A program made the position numbers and the translations under genes. A model generated the notes under the pieces. That model did no database searches. It had not been told where the DNA came from and saw only the letters and a program-made list of their open reading frames with translations. A DNA stretch of 64,000 nucleotides from Clostridia bacterium. Lineage in GTDB: Bacteria; Bacillota; Clostridia; Christensenellales; Aristaeellaceae. The stretch spans positions 80,075 through 144,074 of the forward strand of contig JAFWQU010000023.1 of assembly GCA_017508975.1 (NCBI GenBank), written 5' to 3'. Positions 45,626 through 54,361 of this stretch are shown here, one piece after another (position 1 is the first letter of the stretch; every line of letters begins with the position of its first letter).

Positions 45626-47224
45626 TTACAGGTTTCCGGGGAACACGCCGCGATAGTTGCCTTCCTTGTAGGCTTCGCGGAACTCGTCGATCATCTGCTG
45701 CGCGCCGGAGTTCAGGATGTCCTGCACGCCCGCGTCGTACACAGCGTCGAACTCAGCGGGATCGCAGCTGACCACGGCGGCCAGGAACTCACCCTGCTTG
45801 CTCTTGATGGTGGAGCCGTAGTCGGTCTCGGCCTGGATGGCCACGGTGAAGCTGATCTGCGTCCAGGCGTCGGTCAGGGCGTCCACATAGGAGGCCACAA
45901 CATCTTCCTCATAGCCGGCGAAGGGCAGGGCCAGCGCGGCGGAGTTCTTCTCGTCGGAGCCATAGTACAGGCCGTTGGAGATGAAGCAGATGTCGCCGGC
46001 GTGCATCTTGTTCTCGTTCGGAACAGCGTCAGCGCTCTTCACACCGTAGGGGATGCCCAGCTCGGGGCTGATGCCCTCGTAGTTGATGCCCTCGATACCG
46101 TTCTGCATGGCGAACATGTTCTCCGGAACAGCCATCCAGTCCAGATACTTCATGGCGGCAACCGCGGTCTTCTCGTCGGTGGTCAGCGGGATGATGATGC
46201 TCAGGCCGTTCGCGGCATAGATGTCATGCAGGGTCTTGCCGCCCAGGCTCTCGTTCTTGAAGGGGTTCACGGTGACCCAGTGTCCCTCGGGAACGTTCTT
46301 CTCGAGCTCGATCTGATAGTTCTTGTCGGTGCGCCAGGGCTGGTCGGGCTGCTGAGAGAAGAAGCCGTTGTAGCCCATGATCAGCGCGGTGTCGTTGGCC
46401 TTGTCGTTGTCGCTCAGAGCGAAGGTGTCCGGCAGCAGACCCTCATGATACAGGGTGTTCAGCCAGCGGAAGCCTTCCTTGGCGCCGGGCAGCATCTCGG
46501 GGTTGCGCGCATAGGCGAACCAGTCTTCCTCGGTCACCTGGGAGAAGTCGACCCAGGCGTCGGTGAAGCGGCGCACGTTGTACAGGGGATCCGGCACATA
46601 GATGCCGAAGGAGAAGGGCATGGTGTTCTCGCCGGCCAGCTTCGCTTCCTTCGCGGCGCGCAGATAGGCGGTGAACTCCTCGACGTTGGTGGGCTTCTCC
46701 ATGTTCAGGGCCTTGAGCCAGTCCTCACGGATGAAGTTGCCGACGTTGGCGACGCTGATGCGGCGGGCGGGGATGAACCACTGCTCCTTGGTGCCATCGC
46801 CGTCATGGTCGCTCTGGCCATAGCCCAGCAGCTCGTCGCCCAGGAAGGCGCGCAGGTTGGGGCCGTACTCAGCGATCAGGTCGTCCAGCTGCCAGATGCC
46901 CTCGTCATCGATGCACTGCTGCACGAGGCTTCCGTTGTAGGTCACGCAGATGTCCGGGGCGGTGCCGCCGGCCAGCGCGTTGGTGAGCAGGTCGCCTTCC
47001 GTCCAGCGGGCGTAGGAGACGAACTCAAGCTTGATGTGGTTGGGATCGCCGAAGTGCTCCTGCGCATAATGGAGCTGCCAGCAATCCGTCACGTCCAGAC
47101 CGGTGATCTCGCGATCGTAGGTCTCGACACGCAGGGTGATCCAGTCGTCATCCGCCACAGCCACGGTGCCGGTCATGCCCAGCAGCAGCGCGAGGGTCAG
47201 CAGGAGCGCCAAGATCTTCTTCAT
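45626..47224 (-). CDS. ABC transporter sugar-binding protein (family 1 type)
   Basis: A 532-residue extracellular solute-binding protein, large like the LplA/xylo-oligosaccharide group. It has a signal peptide (MKKILALLLTLALLLG) and a mature part with TEGDLLTNALAGGTAPDI and AVAAMKYLDWM. No lipobox cysteine is present near the cleavage site (TGTVAVADDD), although the genes around it suggest a Gram-positive host, where such proteins are normally lipid-anchored. With the two permeases it forms an importer whose ATPase is not in the window (probably a shared MsmK-type ATPase elsewhere). Confidence 0.9.
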   Translation of the reverse strand: MKKILALLLTLALLLGMTGTVAVADDDWITLRVETYDREITGLDVTDCWQLHYAQEHFGDPNHIKLEFVSYARWTEGDLLTNALAGGTAPDICVTYNGSLVQQCIDDEGIWQLDDLIAEYGPNLRAFLGDELLGYGQSDHDGDGTKEQWFIPARRISVANVGNFIREDWLKALNMEKPTNVEEFTAYLRAAKEAKLAGENTMPFSFGIYVPDPLYNVRRFTDAWVDFSQVTEEDWFAYARNPEMLPGAKEGFRWLNTLYHEGLLPDTFALSDNDKANDTALIMGYNGFFSQQPDQPWRTDKNYQIELEKNVPEGHWVTVNPFKNESLGGKTLHDIYAANGLSIIIPLTTDEKTAVAAMKYLDWMAVPENMFAMQNGIEGINYEGISPELGIPYGVKSADAVPNENKMHAGDICFISNGLYYGSDEKNSAALALPFAGYEEDVVASYVDALTDAWTQISFTVAIQAETDYGSTIKSKQGEFLAAVVSCDPAEFDAVYDAGVQDILNSGAQQMIDEFREAYKEGNYRGVFPGNL

Positions 47225-47275
47225 GTTGTCATACCTCCTTATAATTCACCGCCAACCTGGCGGCAGGTTACGCAA

Positions 47276-48178
47276 TCAGCCCTTCACGGCGCCGATGGTC
47301 ACACCGGCCACGAAATAGCGCTGCACGAAGGGATAGACGATCAGGATCGGCAGGGTGGCGTAGATGATGGTGGCCGGCTCGATGGACTCGGAGACCGCGC
47401 TGGCGACTGTCTGGGAGCCGCCCTCCATGGCCGCGATATCCACCGCCTGCGATCCTTTGATGATGTGGTAAAGCTTCAGCTGAAGCGGCTGGTAGGCCTT
47501 GGTCTGAATGTAGTACAGGGCGTCCTGGAAGCTGTTCCACTTGCCGACCGCGTAGAACAGGGTCAGCGTCGCCAGGGAGGCCATGGACAGGGGCAGGTAG
47601 ACCTGCAGGAGCACCTGGAAGTCGTTCGCGCCGTCGATGATGGCGGCCTCCTCCAGCTCATTGGGGAGCGCGGAGAAGAAACTCTTCAGGATGATCATGT
47701 TGTAGGTCGACAGCATGCCCGGCAGGATCAGGGACCAGGGGGTGTCCAGGAGGCCGAGCTCCTTGATGTTCAGGTAGATCGGGATGGTTCCGCCGGAGAA
47801 GTACATGGTGAACAGCGCCAGCATATTGAAGAACTTGCGGCCCTGCAGGCGCTTCTTGGTCAGCGGGTAGGCCATCAGAATGGTCAGCACCATGGAGAAG
47901 GCCGTGTAGACCACCGTGATGATGACCGTGAAGATCATGCTGCGGATCATGCTCGGATCGGCAAAGATGGCCTGGTAGGCGGTGGTCTCAAACTCCACCG
48001 GCCAGAAGGAGACCGCGCCGCGCAGGATCGCGGACTTGGAGCTGAAGGAGATCGCCGCGACGTTGATGAACGGCAGGACGCAGGAGAGGCTGACGATGGC
48101 GATGATCGCGGTCAGGATGATCTGCGGAGCAGTCCAGATCCGGGTGCGCTTCTGCGGAATCACATGCTGCATACTCAT
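47276..48178 (-). CDS. ABC sugar transporter permease (LplC/CUT1 type)
   Basis: A 300-residue permease with six membrane helices and the EAA loop LEEAAIIDGANDFQVLLQVYLP near residue 190, which contacts the ATPase. The ATG at 48178 follows GGAGG by about eight bases; the frame further upstream lies within the previous gene. It imports oligosaccharides together with its neighbour permease. Confidence 0.93.
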   Translation of the reverse strand: MSMQHVIPQKRTRIWTAPQIILTAIIAIVSLSCVLPFINVAAISFSSKSAILRGAVSFWPVEFETTAYQAIFADPSMIRSMIFTVIITVVYTAFSMVLTILMAYPLTKKRLQGRKFFNMLALFTMYFSGGTIPIYLNIKELGLLDTPWSLILPGMLSTYNMIILKSFFSALPNELEEAAIIDGANDFQVLLQVYLPLSMASLATLTLFYAVGKWNSFQDALYYIQTKAYQPLQLKLYHIIKGSQAVDIAAMEGGSQTVASAVSESIEPATIIYATLPILIVYPFVQRYFVAGVTIGAVKG

Positions 48179-48194
48179 GCTCACTCCTCCCTCC

Positions 48195-49139
48195 TTACCA
48201 GATGCCTTCTTCACCAAGACGTTTGGTGATGAAGTTGGCACCGGAGATCAGGATGAGACCCACCAGGGACTGGAACAGGCCGATGGCGGTCGCGCGCTCG
48301 AACTTGTGGTTCTCAATACCGGTGCGGTACACGAACGTGGAGAGCACGTCGCAGAATTTGCGGACCTGCGCGTTGCCCAGAATCTGCGGACGGTCGAAGC
48401 TGATGTTCATCATCTGGCCGATGTTGAGAATCAGCAGCACGACGATGGTGGAGCGGATGCCGGGCAGCGTCACGTGCCAGATCTGCTGCATCTTGTTGGC
48501 GCCGTCGATCTTGGCCGCCTCGAAGAGCTCCATGTTGATGCCGGTGATGGCGGAGAGGTACAGGATCGTGCCCCAGCCCATGCCCTGCCAGACGCCGACC
48601 AGCGTGTAGGTCGCCTGCCAGTGCGGGCCGTCGGTCAGGAAGGGGATGCTCTTGTCAATCCAGCCCCACCGCAGCAGGGTGGCGTTGATGATGCCGCTGG
48701 TGGGGGAGAAGATCTGCAGCACCATACCGCCGATGATGATCCAGCTCAGGAAGTGCGGCAGGTACAGGAGAGTCTGGAAGACCTTCTTCGTGCCGACGCT
48801 CCGCATCTCGTTGAGCATGATCGCCAGGATGATCGGGACCGGGAAGCCGCAGACCAGACCCAGCAGGTTCAGCCACAGGGTGTTGACCAGCGCGTAGGAG
48901 AAGTCCGACATCTGCATGGTGAAACGGAAGTTCTCCAGGCCGACCCACTTGCTGCCCCACATGCCCTTGAACAGGTTGTACTTCTGGAAGGCGATGATCA
49001 GGCCGACCATCGGCTTGTAGCAGAACAGCAGATACCAGAAGATGGGCAGTGCCAGCATCAGATACAGGCGCCAATCCCGCGCCAATCCCGCCATGCGGTT
49101 GGTTTTCCGCAGGGACGGGGCCTGCTTGTCAAACTGCAT
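48195..49139 (-). CDS. ABC sugar transporter permease (LplB/CUT1 type)
   Basis: A 314-residue permease with six helices (first near residues 25-45) and the EAA loop FEAAKIDGANKMQQIWHVTLP near residue 215. It is the first gene of the operon permease-permease-binding protein-GH2-MBL-GH39-GH67 and lies opposite the AraC-type regulator. Confidence 0.93.
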   Translation of the reverse strand: MQFDKQAPSLRKTNRMAGLARDWRLYLMLALPIFWYLLFCYKPMVGLIIAFQKYNLFKGMWGSKWVGLENFRFTMQMSDFSYALVNTLWLNLLGLVCGFPVPIILAIMLNEMRSVGTKKVFQTLLYLPHFLSWIIIGGMVLQIFSPTSGIINATLLRWGWIDKSIPFLTDGPHWQATYTLVGVWQGMGWGTILYLSAITGINMELFEAAKIDGANKMQQIWHVTLPGIRSTIVVLLILNIGQMMNISFDRPQILGNAQVRKFCDVLSTFVYRTGIENHKFERATAIGLFQSLVGLILISGANFITKRLGEEGIW

Positions 49140-49199
49140 GAGGATCCGCTCCTTTCACATTTCGTGGAAACTGATGACGGACACCTTTTAGTCGATTTT

Positions 49200-49228
49200 A
49201 TTATAGCAAACAGATTTCTGCGAGAATA
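49200..49228 (-). promoter_or_regulatory. Possible promoter of the xylan ABC operon
   Basis: A perfect TATAAT box on the minus strand, 61 bases before the first permease gene, with only a weak -35 (TATTCT) at 17 bases. This fits activation by the divergent AraC regulator. Confidence 0.55.
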
Positions 49229-49240
49229 CAGAAATAATGC

Positions 49241-49269
49241 TTGATTTTATGCAAATCCTGCATTATCCT
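49241..49269 (+). promoter_or_regulatory. Possible promoter of the AraC-type regulator
   Basis: TTGATT and TATCCT with a 17-base spacer, 30 bases before the start. It is back to back with the operon promoter, leaving only 12 bases between the two. Confidence 0.45.
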
Positions 49270-49299
49270 GTAGGGGAAAAGACGAGCGGAGGGAGACCC

Positions 49300-50196
49300 A
49301 TGAGAATCAGAAACACTCCGGAATTCAACGGCTTCAGCGGGATGAACAACGGCAGATCGGACTACGAGGGCTTCTATGACGTGAGCTCCTCCTACCGCTA
49401 CTGGGGCTCGCACACCCACGATTTTTACGAGTTTTATATCCATTACGCGGGCGGGTCCCAGATGGCCTGCAATGATCAGGTTTTTCAGCTCCAGCCCTGT
49501 CAGCTGTTCATCTTCCCGCCGTTCTGCGTGCACGGCCTGGTCTGCAAGTCCGAGCTGAAGAATTACGAGCGCGCGTACCTGTACTGCACGACGGACACGC
49601 TGCAGCGCGCCAGCTGCGGACAGATCGACCTGGACTATACCCTGCGCACGGCTCTGAGCGAGAAGGGGTACGCCTTCCTGCTCGGTGCGGCTGACGCGGA
49701 GATGTGCAGATCCTGCATACAGACGGTGTCGGTGAATCAGTACCTGCGGACGCCGGAAGCGGAGTTCGAGGATTACGCGGTGATCCTGCAGTTCCTGAAC
49801 TGCGTGCTGCGAACCGTGCGGGAGGAGGACGCGGACGCGCAGCCCGTGCCGGCTCCAAACCGGATGCAGCAGGTCATTACCTATATCAATGAGCACTACC
49901 GGGAGACGATCCACCTGCAGGACATCTGCGACCACTTCAATCTGAGCCAGTCCGCGCTGAGCCATGAGTTCACGCGCTACACCAACCGCGGCGTGTACGA
50001 CTACATCCTCTTCCGCCGGATCGTCTGGGCGCGGCAGATGATTCTCTCCGGGGCCCCGCTGGGGGAAATTGCGGAGCGCAGCGGGTTCTCCGACTACTCG
50101 AATTTCCTGCGGATTTTTACCAAACTCATGGGGATGAGCCCACGGGAGTACCGGGAGAAGATGACCGGGGAGACAAAGCTGCCCGCGGCGTGGTAA
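49300..50196 (+). CDS. AraC-family transcriptional regulator
   Basis: A 298-residue protein with an N-terminal cupin (HTHDFYEFYIHYAGGSQM, residues about 42-60, then FIFPPFCVHGL) that likely binds a sugar, and two C-terminal helix-turn-helix motifs (LQDICDHFNLSQSALSHEF near 218 and LGEIAERSGFSDYSNFLRIF near 265). It is transcribed away from the xylan import operon and is its probable activator. ATG 49300 has GGAGGGAG six bases upstream. Confidence 0.9.
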   Translation: MRIRNTPEFNGFSGMNNGRSDYEGFYDVSSSYRYWGSHTHDFYEFYIHYAGGSQMACNDQVFQLQPCQLFIFPPFCVHGLVCKSELKNYERAYLYCTTDTLQRASCGQIDLDYTLRTALSEKGYAFLLGAADAEMCRSCIQTVSVNQYLRTPEAEFEDYAVILQFLNCVLRTVREEDADAQPVPAPNRMQQVITYINEHYRETIHLQDICDHFNLSQSALSHEFTRYTNRGVYDYILFRRIVWARQMILSGAPLGEIAERSGFSDYSNFLRIFTKLMGMSPREYREKMTGETKLPAAW

Positions 50197-50200
50197 AGGG

Positions 50201-50236
50201 AAAGCCCCGCCGGAGGCAAACCGGCAGGGCTGAAAA
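50201..50236. terminator. Hairpin between convergent araC-type gene and thrS
   Basis: AGCCCCGCCGG pairs imperfectly with CCGGCAGGGCT around a 7-base loop, flanked by short A and T runs. It lies between the stops of the two convergent genes and could terminate both. Confidence 0.6.
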
Positions 50237-50244
50237 GCGAAGAA

Positions 50245-52017
50245 TCAGTCAACGCGGGTCGCGAGCTCCAGCGCGCGGCTCTCGTTGAGTTTTTTGCACA
50301 GGGCGATAAAGGCGTCCAGCGGCACGCCGTGCAGCTGCTCCTTGGAGCCGCGGATCGTCACCGACACGGTGCCCTCCGCCGTCTCCTTGTCGCCGACCAC
50401 GACGATGTAGGGGTGCTTCATGGTCTTGAAGGCCTTGATCTTCTCGTTCATGTTCTTGTCGGCGTAGTCAACCTCCACGCGGATGCCGGCGGCGGCCAGG
50501 GACTCCACGACCTTGCGGGCGTAGTCGTTGTGCTCCGTGCGGATTGGCACGACGGCGACCTGGTAGGGGTTCATCCAGAACGGGAAGGCGCCCTTGAAGT
50601 GCTCGATGATGATGCCGATGAAGCGCTCGAAGGAGCCGAAGATCGCGCGGTGAATCATCACCGGGCGCTTCTGCATGCCGTCGCGGGCCACATACTTCAT
50701 GTCGAAGTTCAGCGGAAGCTGGAAGTCCAGCTGGATGGTGCCCATCTGCCACTCGCGGCCCAGGGCGTCCTTCATCTTCAAGTCGATCTTGGGGCCGTAG
50801 AAGGCGCCGTCGCCCTCGTTGATCTCGAAGTTGCCCTCGCCGTAGACGTCGAGCAGGATGTTCTTGAGATCCTCCTCCGCCTTGTTCCAGACCTCGATAT
50901 CGCCCATGTAGTCGTCGGGGCGCGTGGAGAGCTCCGCGGCGTAGGTCAGGCCGAAGGTGCCGTAGATCTCCGTGGCGATGGCCATGATATCCTTGATCTC
51001 ATCGGCAATCTGCTCCTCGCTCACGAGGATGTGCGCGTCGTCCTGATGGAATTCCTGCACGCGGAACAGGCCGTTGAGCTCGCCGCTCTTCTCCTTGCGG
51101 TGGATGACGTCCACCTGGTTGATGCGGAAGGGCAGCTCACGGTAGGAACGGCCGCGGTTCATGAAGACCTTGATGGCGTTGGGGCAGTTCATGGGCTTGA
51201 GCGCCATGGTGTCCGGGCTGTCGACGGTCTCGCCGGGGATGATGAACATGCCGTCCATGTAGTGGTCCCAGTGGCCGGAGGTGACCCACAGCTCCTTCTT
51301 GGACAGAACGGGGCCGGAGATCTCCTGATAGCCGTGCTTCTCGTGGATGCCGCGCCAGAACTGCAGCAGCACGTTGTACATCTTCCAGCCGCGGGGCAGC
51401 CAGTAGGGCATGCCGGGCGCCGAGGGATCCATCATGAACAGATCCAGCTGCGGACCGAGCTTCTTGTGGTCGCGCTCCATGGCCTCCTTGATCAGGGCCT
51501 TGTGGGCTTTGAGTTCATCGCGGCTGGGGAAGGCCCAGACGTAGATGCGCTGCAGGGCGTCGTTGTGTTCGTCGCCGCGCCAGTAGGCGCCGGAGACCGC
51601 GTGGATCTCGAAAGCGGCGCTCATCAGCTCCTGGGAGTTTTCCACATGGGGGCCCCGGCACAGGTCGACGAAGTCCTCGCCGGTATGGTAGATCGTGATG
51701 GTCTCGTCCTCAGGCAGCTCCCGGATCAGCTCGGTCTTGTACTTCTGACCCTCGAAGAGCGCGAGCGCGTCGGCGCGGCTGATCTCGCTGCGCGTCCAGG
51801 TCTCCCGCCGCTTGAGGATCTCCTTCATCTTCTCCTCGATCTTGGCGAAGTCCTCGCTGGTGACCGAGACCGGCAGCAGGAAGTCGTAGTAGAAACCGTC
51901 CGCGATCTGCGGCCCGATGGCGTACTGGACCTCCTTGCCGTACAGCTCAATGACCGCCTTGGCCAGCACGTGGGCCAGCGAGTGGCGGTAGAGGCTCAGA
52001 TACATCTCCTTGTCCAT
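50245..52017 (-). CDS. thrS: Threonyl-tRNA synthetase lacking the N-terminal TGS domain
   Basis: A class II synthetase of 590 residues against the usual 640 or so. It starts directly with the N2 editing domain (RHSLAHVLAKA, zinc-type HxxxH at 12-16; later CRGPHV). The catalytic core holds MALKPMNCPNAIKVF, the motif 2 loop RKEKSGELNGLFRVQEF with DDAHI, and motif 3 HRAIFGSFERFIGIIIEH. A C-terminal anticodon-binding domain (VAVVPIRTEH) follows. A GGAGGG SD and a promoter just upstream confirm the start, so the missing TGS domain is real. Editing by N2 should be kept. Confidence 0.95.
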   Translation of the reverse strand: MDKEMYLSLYRHSLAHVLAKAVIELYGKEVQYAIGPQIADGFYYDFLLPVSVTSEDFAKIEEKMKEILKRRETWTRSEISRADALALFEGQKYKTELIRELPEDETITIYHTGEDFVDLCRGPHVENSQELMSAAFEIHAVSGAYWRGDEHNDALQRIYVWAFPSRDELKAHKALIKEAMERDHKKLGPQLDLFMMDPSAPGMPYWLPRGWKMYNVLLQFWRGIHEKHGYQEISGPVLSKKELWVTSGHWDHYMDGMFIIPGETVDSPDTMALKPMNCPNAIKVFMNRGRSYRELPFRINQVDVIHRKEKSGELNGLFRVQEFHQDDAHILVSEEQIADEIKDIMAIATEIYGTFGLTYAAELSTRPDDYMGDIEVWNKAEEDLKNILLDVYGEGNFEINEGDGAFYGPKIDLKMKDALGREWQMGTIQLDFQLPLNFDMKYVARDGMQKRPVMIHRAIFGSFERFIGIIIEHFKGAFPFWMNPYQVAVVPIRTEHNDYARKVVESLAAAGIRVEVDYADKNMNEKIKAFKTMKHPYIVVVGDKETAEGTVSVTIRGSKEQLHGVPLDAFIALCKKLNESRALELATRVD

Positions 52018-52072
52018 GGGAATCCCTCCGAAAACAATACTTCACCCAGCAACCGGCCGCGTGAGCACTCTC

Positions 52073-52101
52073 ATCTTATCACCCTTTTTTCCGCATTGCA
52101 A
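52073..52101 (-). promoter_or_regulatory. Promoter of thrS
   Basis: TTGCAA and TAAGAT with a 17-base spacer on the minus strand. The leader is only about 50 bases, too short for a T-box. Confidence 0.75.
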
Positions 52102-52112
52102 GGAATTCCGTC

Positions 52113-52139
52113 AAAAAACCCGCCGGACGGACCGGCGGG
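52113..52139 (-). terminator. Terminator of the TrpB-like gene
   Basis: On the minus strand CCCGCCGG pairs with CCGGCGGG and is followed by six T, 16 bases after the stop. Confidence 0.85.
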
Positions 52140-52155
52140 GGAGAAAAGGGGCTGC

Positions 52156-53529
52156 TCAGTCGATCTTCGGCAGGCGGGCGCGGAACTGGGCCAGCTCCTC
52201 GTCGGTGGGAACGTAATCGTCCATCCTGCCGTCGTGGAATTTCTCGTAGGCCACCATGTCGAAATAGCCTGTGCCGGTCAGGCCGAAGAGGATCGTCTTC
52301 TCCTCGCCGGACTCCTTGCACTTCAGCGCCTCGTCGATGGCGGCGCAGATGGCGTGGCTGCTCTCGGGCGCGGGGAGGATGCCCTCGGTCCGGGCGAAGA
52401 GCTCCGCGGCCTCGAACACGCGGGTCTGCGGGACGGAGACCGCCTCCATCAGGCCGTCGTCGTACAGCTGGCTGAGGATCGGGCTCATGCCGTGGTAGCG
52501 CAGGCCGCCGGCGTGGTTGGGCGCGGGGATGAAATCGCTGCCCAGGGTGTACATCTTGGCCAGGGGGCAGACCATGCCCGTGTCGCAGAAGTCGTAGGCG
52601 TAGACGCCGCGGGTCAGGCTCGGACAGGAGGCGGGCTCTACGGCGACAATGCGGTAGTCGGCCTCGCCGCGCAGCTTCTCGCCCATGAAGGGGCTGATCA
52701 GGCCGCCCAGGTTGCTGCCGCCGCCCGCGCAGCCGATGATGACGTCCGGCTTGACGCCGTATTTGTCCAGCGCGGTCTTGGCTTCGACGCCGATCACGGA
52801 CTGGTGGAGGAGCACCTGGTTCAGCACGCTGCCCAGCACATACCGGTAGCCGGGGGTGCCGACCGCCACCTCCACCGCCTCGGAGATCGCGCAGCCCAGG
52901 GAGCCCGTGGTGCCGGGGTGCTCCGCCAAGATCTTCCGGCCGACCTGCGTCGTCTCGGAGGGGGAGGGCGTCACCGACGCGCCGTAAGTGCGCATGACCT
53001 CCCGGCGGAAGGGTTTCTGCTCATAGGAGACCTTCACCATGAAGACCTTGCAGTCCAGCCCGAGATACGCGCAGGCCATGGACAGCGCCGTGCCCCACTG
53101 GCCGGCGCCGGTCTCGGTGGTCACGCCCTTGAGGCCCTGCTTCTTCGCGTAATAAGCCTGGGCGATGGCGGAGTTCAGCTTGTGGCTGCCGGAGGTGTTG
53201 TTGCCCTCGAACTTATAGTAGATGTGAGCCGGAGTCTGCAGCTTCTTCTCCAGACAGTAGGCGCGCACCAGCGGGGAGGGACGGTACATGCGGTAGAAGT
53301 CCTGGATCTCCTGCGGAATGGGGAAGAGGCGCGTGTCGTTGTCCAGCTCCTGGGCTACCAGGTCCTCGCAGAAGACCGCGGAGAGCTCCTGCGCGGTCAT
53401 GGGCTGGTGCGTGCCCGGGTTCAGCAGCGGCGCGGGCTTGTTCTTCATGTCCGCGCGGACGTTGTACCAGGCCGTGGGGATCTCGGACTCGTCCAGGTAG
53501 ATCTTGTACGGGATTTCGCGTGCTGTCAT
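52156..53529 (-). CDS. TrpB-like pyridoxal-phosphate enzyme (tryptophan synthase beta 2 type)
   Basis: A 457-residue TrpB2-type enzyme that joins indole and serine to tryptophan without a TrpA partner. The PLP lysine is in NNTSGSHKLNSA near residue 110; TETGAGQWG near 139 binds the substrate carboxylate and GCAGGGSNLGG near 250 the cofactor phosphate. The long N-terminal extension and 450-residue length separate it from TrpB1 (about 400). No trpA or other trp gene is nearby. The leader is a T-box, so it is induced when tRNA(Trp) is uncharged. ATG 53529 has AAAGGAG upstream. Confidence 0.92.
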   Translation of the reverse strand: MTAREIPYKIYLDESEIPTAWYNVRADMKNKPAPLLNPGTHQPMTAQELSAVFCEDLVAQELDNDTRLFPIPQEIQDFYRMYRPSPLVRAYCLEKKLQTPAHIYYKFEGNNTSGSHKLNSAIAQAYYAKKQGLKGVTTETGAGQWGTALSMACAYLGLDCKVFMVKVSYEQKPFRREVMRTYGASVTPSPSETTQVGRKILAEHPGTTGSLGCAISEAVEVAVGTPGYRYVLGSVLNQVLLHQSVIGVEAKTALDKYGVKPDVIIGCAGGGSNLGGLISPFMGEKLRGEADYRIVAVEPASCPSLTRGVYAYDFCDTGMVCPLAKMYTLGSDFIPAPNHAGGLRYHGMSPILSQLYDDGLMEAVSVPQTRVFEAAELFARTEGILPAPESSHAICAAIDEALKCKESGEEKTILFGLTGTGYFDMVAYEKFHDGRMDDYVPTDEELAQFRARLPKID

Positions 53530-53544
53530 GGGAATGCTCCTTTC

Positions 53545-53831
53545 TGTCGGTCGGGGACAGAAAAACGATCCTGTCCCAGTGTGATTCGCTGGGACAGGAT
53601 CGGGAGATCCTGCGGTGCCACCCGGCTTGCCGCGTAAAGCGGCCACTCTGCGCACACCACCATGTGCTGACCTTGCTGACGGAGGGTCTGCTCCGGCTCG
53701 CATACTCGGGCTGCCGCCCTTTCCGCTCGCCCTCAGAAGTCCATTCCACCCTGGGCTGCTGCCGCCTTTCCACCCCCGGCGGCTCTCTGGAAACAGTTGA
53801 CCCGAATGTACTCACACTTCCTCAACGGTTT
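53545..53831 (-). promoter_or_regulatory. T-box riboswitch, probably tryptophan-specific
   Basis: The minus-strand leader of about 285 bases contains the T-box core GGGTGGCACCGC (53622-53611), which pairs with the tRNA 3' end. Upstream, a Stem I-like region with AGAGAG and a GGAATGGACTTCTGAG segment places a TGG (Trp) codon at 53743-53741 in the specifier position. The core is followed by a terminator stem at 53561-53602. Specifier assignment is from sequence pattern only. Confidence 0.88.
53561..53602 (-). terminator. T-box regulated terminator
   Basis: CGATCCTGTCCCA pairs with TGGGACAGGATCG and is followed by five T on the minus strand. The 5' arm lies just after the T-box core, with which it competes. 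Confidence 0.9.
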
Positions 53832-53837
53832 AGCTGA

Positions 53838-53866
53838 ATGATACCATCGGCCGAGCGGGCTGTCAA
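53838..53866 (-). promoter_or_regulatory. Promoter of the T-box leader and TrpB-like gene
   Basis: Consensus TTGACA and TATCAT with a 17-base spacer on the minus strand; transcription would begin near 53831. Confidence 0.82.
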
Positions 53867-53912
53867 GGGAGCCGCGCTGTATTTTGGCTGTTTTTTACAG
53901 CTGCAAAGAAGA

Positions 53913-54341
53913 TTACAGTTCCGCGAGCTCCTCCTGGCTGACCAGGCGGATGCCCTTGCCGACGAGCGCGCCGGTGGCGCGGCTGTTGTCGGTGACGCGG
54001 AAGACCATGTAGGCGCCGGTGCCCTTGCCGACAAAGGCGTACATATACTCGACGTTGATGTTCTGCTCCGCCAGCACGGTGAGGACCTGGTTCAGGCCGC
54101 CGGGCACGTCCGGCACCGCCACGGCCAGCACGGAGGTCACGCTCGAGATGAACCCGGCGTCCTTGAGAACGGTCGCGGTGGCGATCACGTCGTCCACGAG
54201 GATCCGCGCGATGCCGAAATCGCTGGTCTCGGCCAGGGAGAAGGCGCGCATGTCAATCTCGTGCTCCGCGAGCACCTTGGTCATGGCCAGCAGGCAGCCG
54301 GGCTTGTTCTCCAGAAAAACAGAGATCTGCTTGACACTCAT
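53913..54341 (-). CDS. Tandem ACT-domain protein
   Basis: A 142-residue protein made of two ACT domains (about 1-70 and 71-142). The first opens KQISVFLENKPGCLLAMTKVLAEHEIDMRAF; the second has AVAVPDVPGGLNQVLTVLAEQNINVEYMYAF. ACT pairs bind amino acids and regulate partners. It sits 20 bases after the aryl-acetate CoA ligase gene, an arrangement often seen in anaerobes, so it probably senses an aromatic amino acid. The start has GGAGG eight bases upstream. Confidence 0.88.
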   Translation of the reverse strand: MSVKQISVFLENKPGCLLAMTKVLAEHEIDMRAFSLAETSDFGIARILVDDVIATATVLKDAGFISSVTSVLAVAVPDVPGGLNQVLTVLAEQNINVEYMYAFVGKGTGAYMVFRVTDNSRATGALVGKGIRLVSQEELAEL

Positions 54342-54361
54342 GTCCGAAGCCTCCTTGTCTG

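Noticed and set aside
47240-47270. Terminator between the second permease and the binding-protein gene
   Set aside because: A 6-bp stem (CCGCCA/TGGCGG) exists but has no T-run on the minus strand; it may only stabilise mRNA.
52018-52101. T-box leader for thrS
   Set aside because: Only about 50 bases separate the promoter from the start codon, and no T-box core is present there.
50329-53637. Open frame of about 1100 codons on the plus strand across thrS and the TrpB-like gene
   Set aside because: It spans two well-supported genes and their T-box and promoters on the other strand; composition is typical of a shadow frame.
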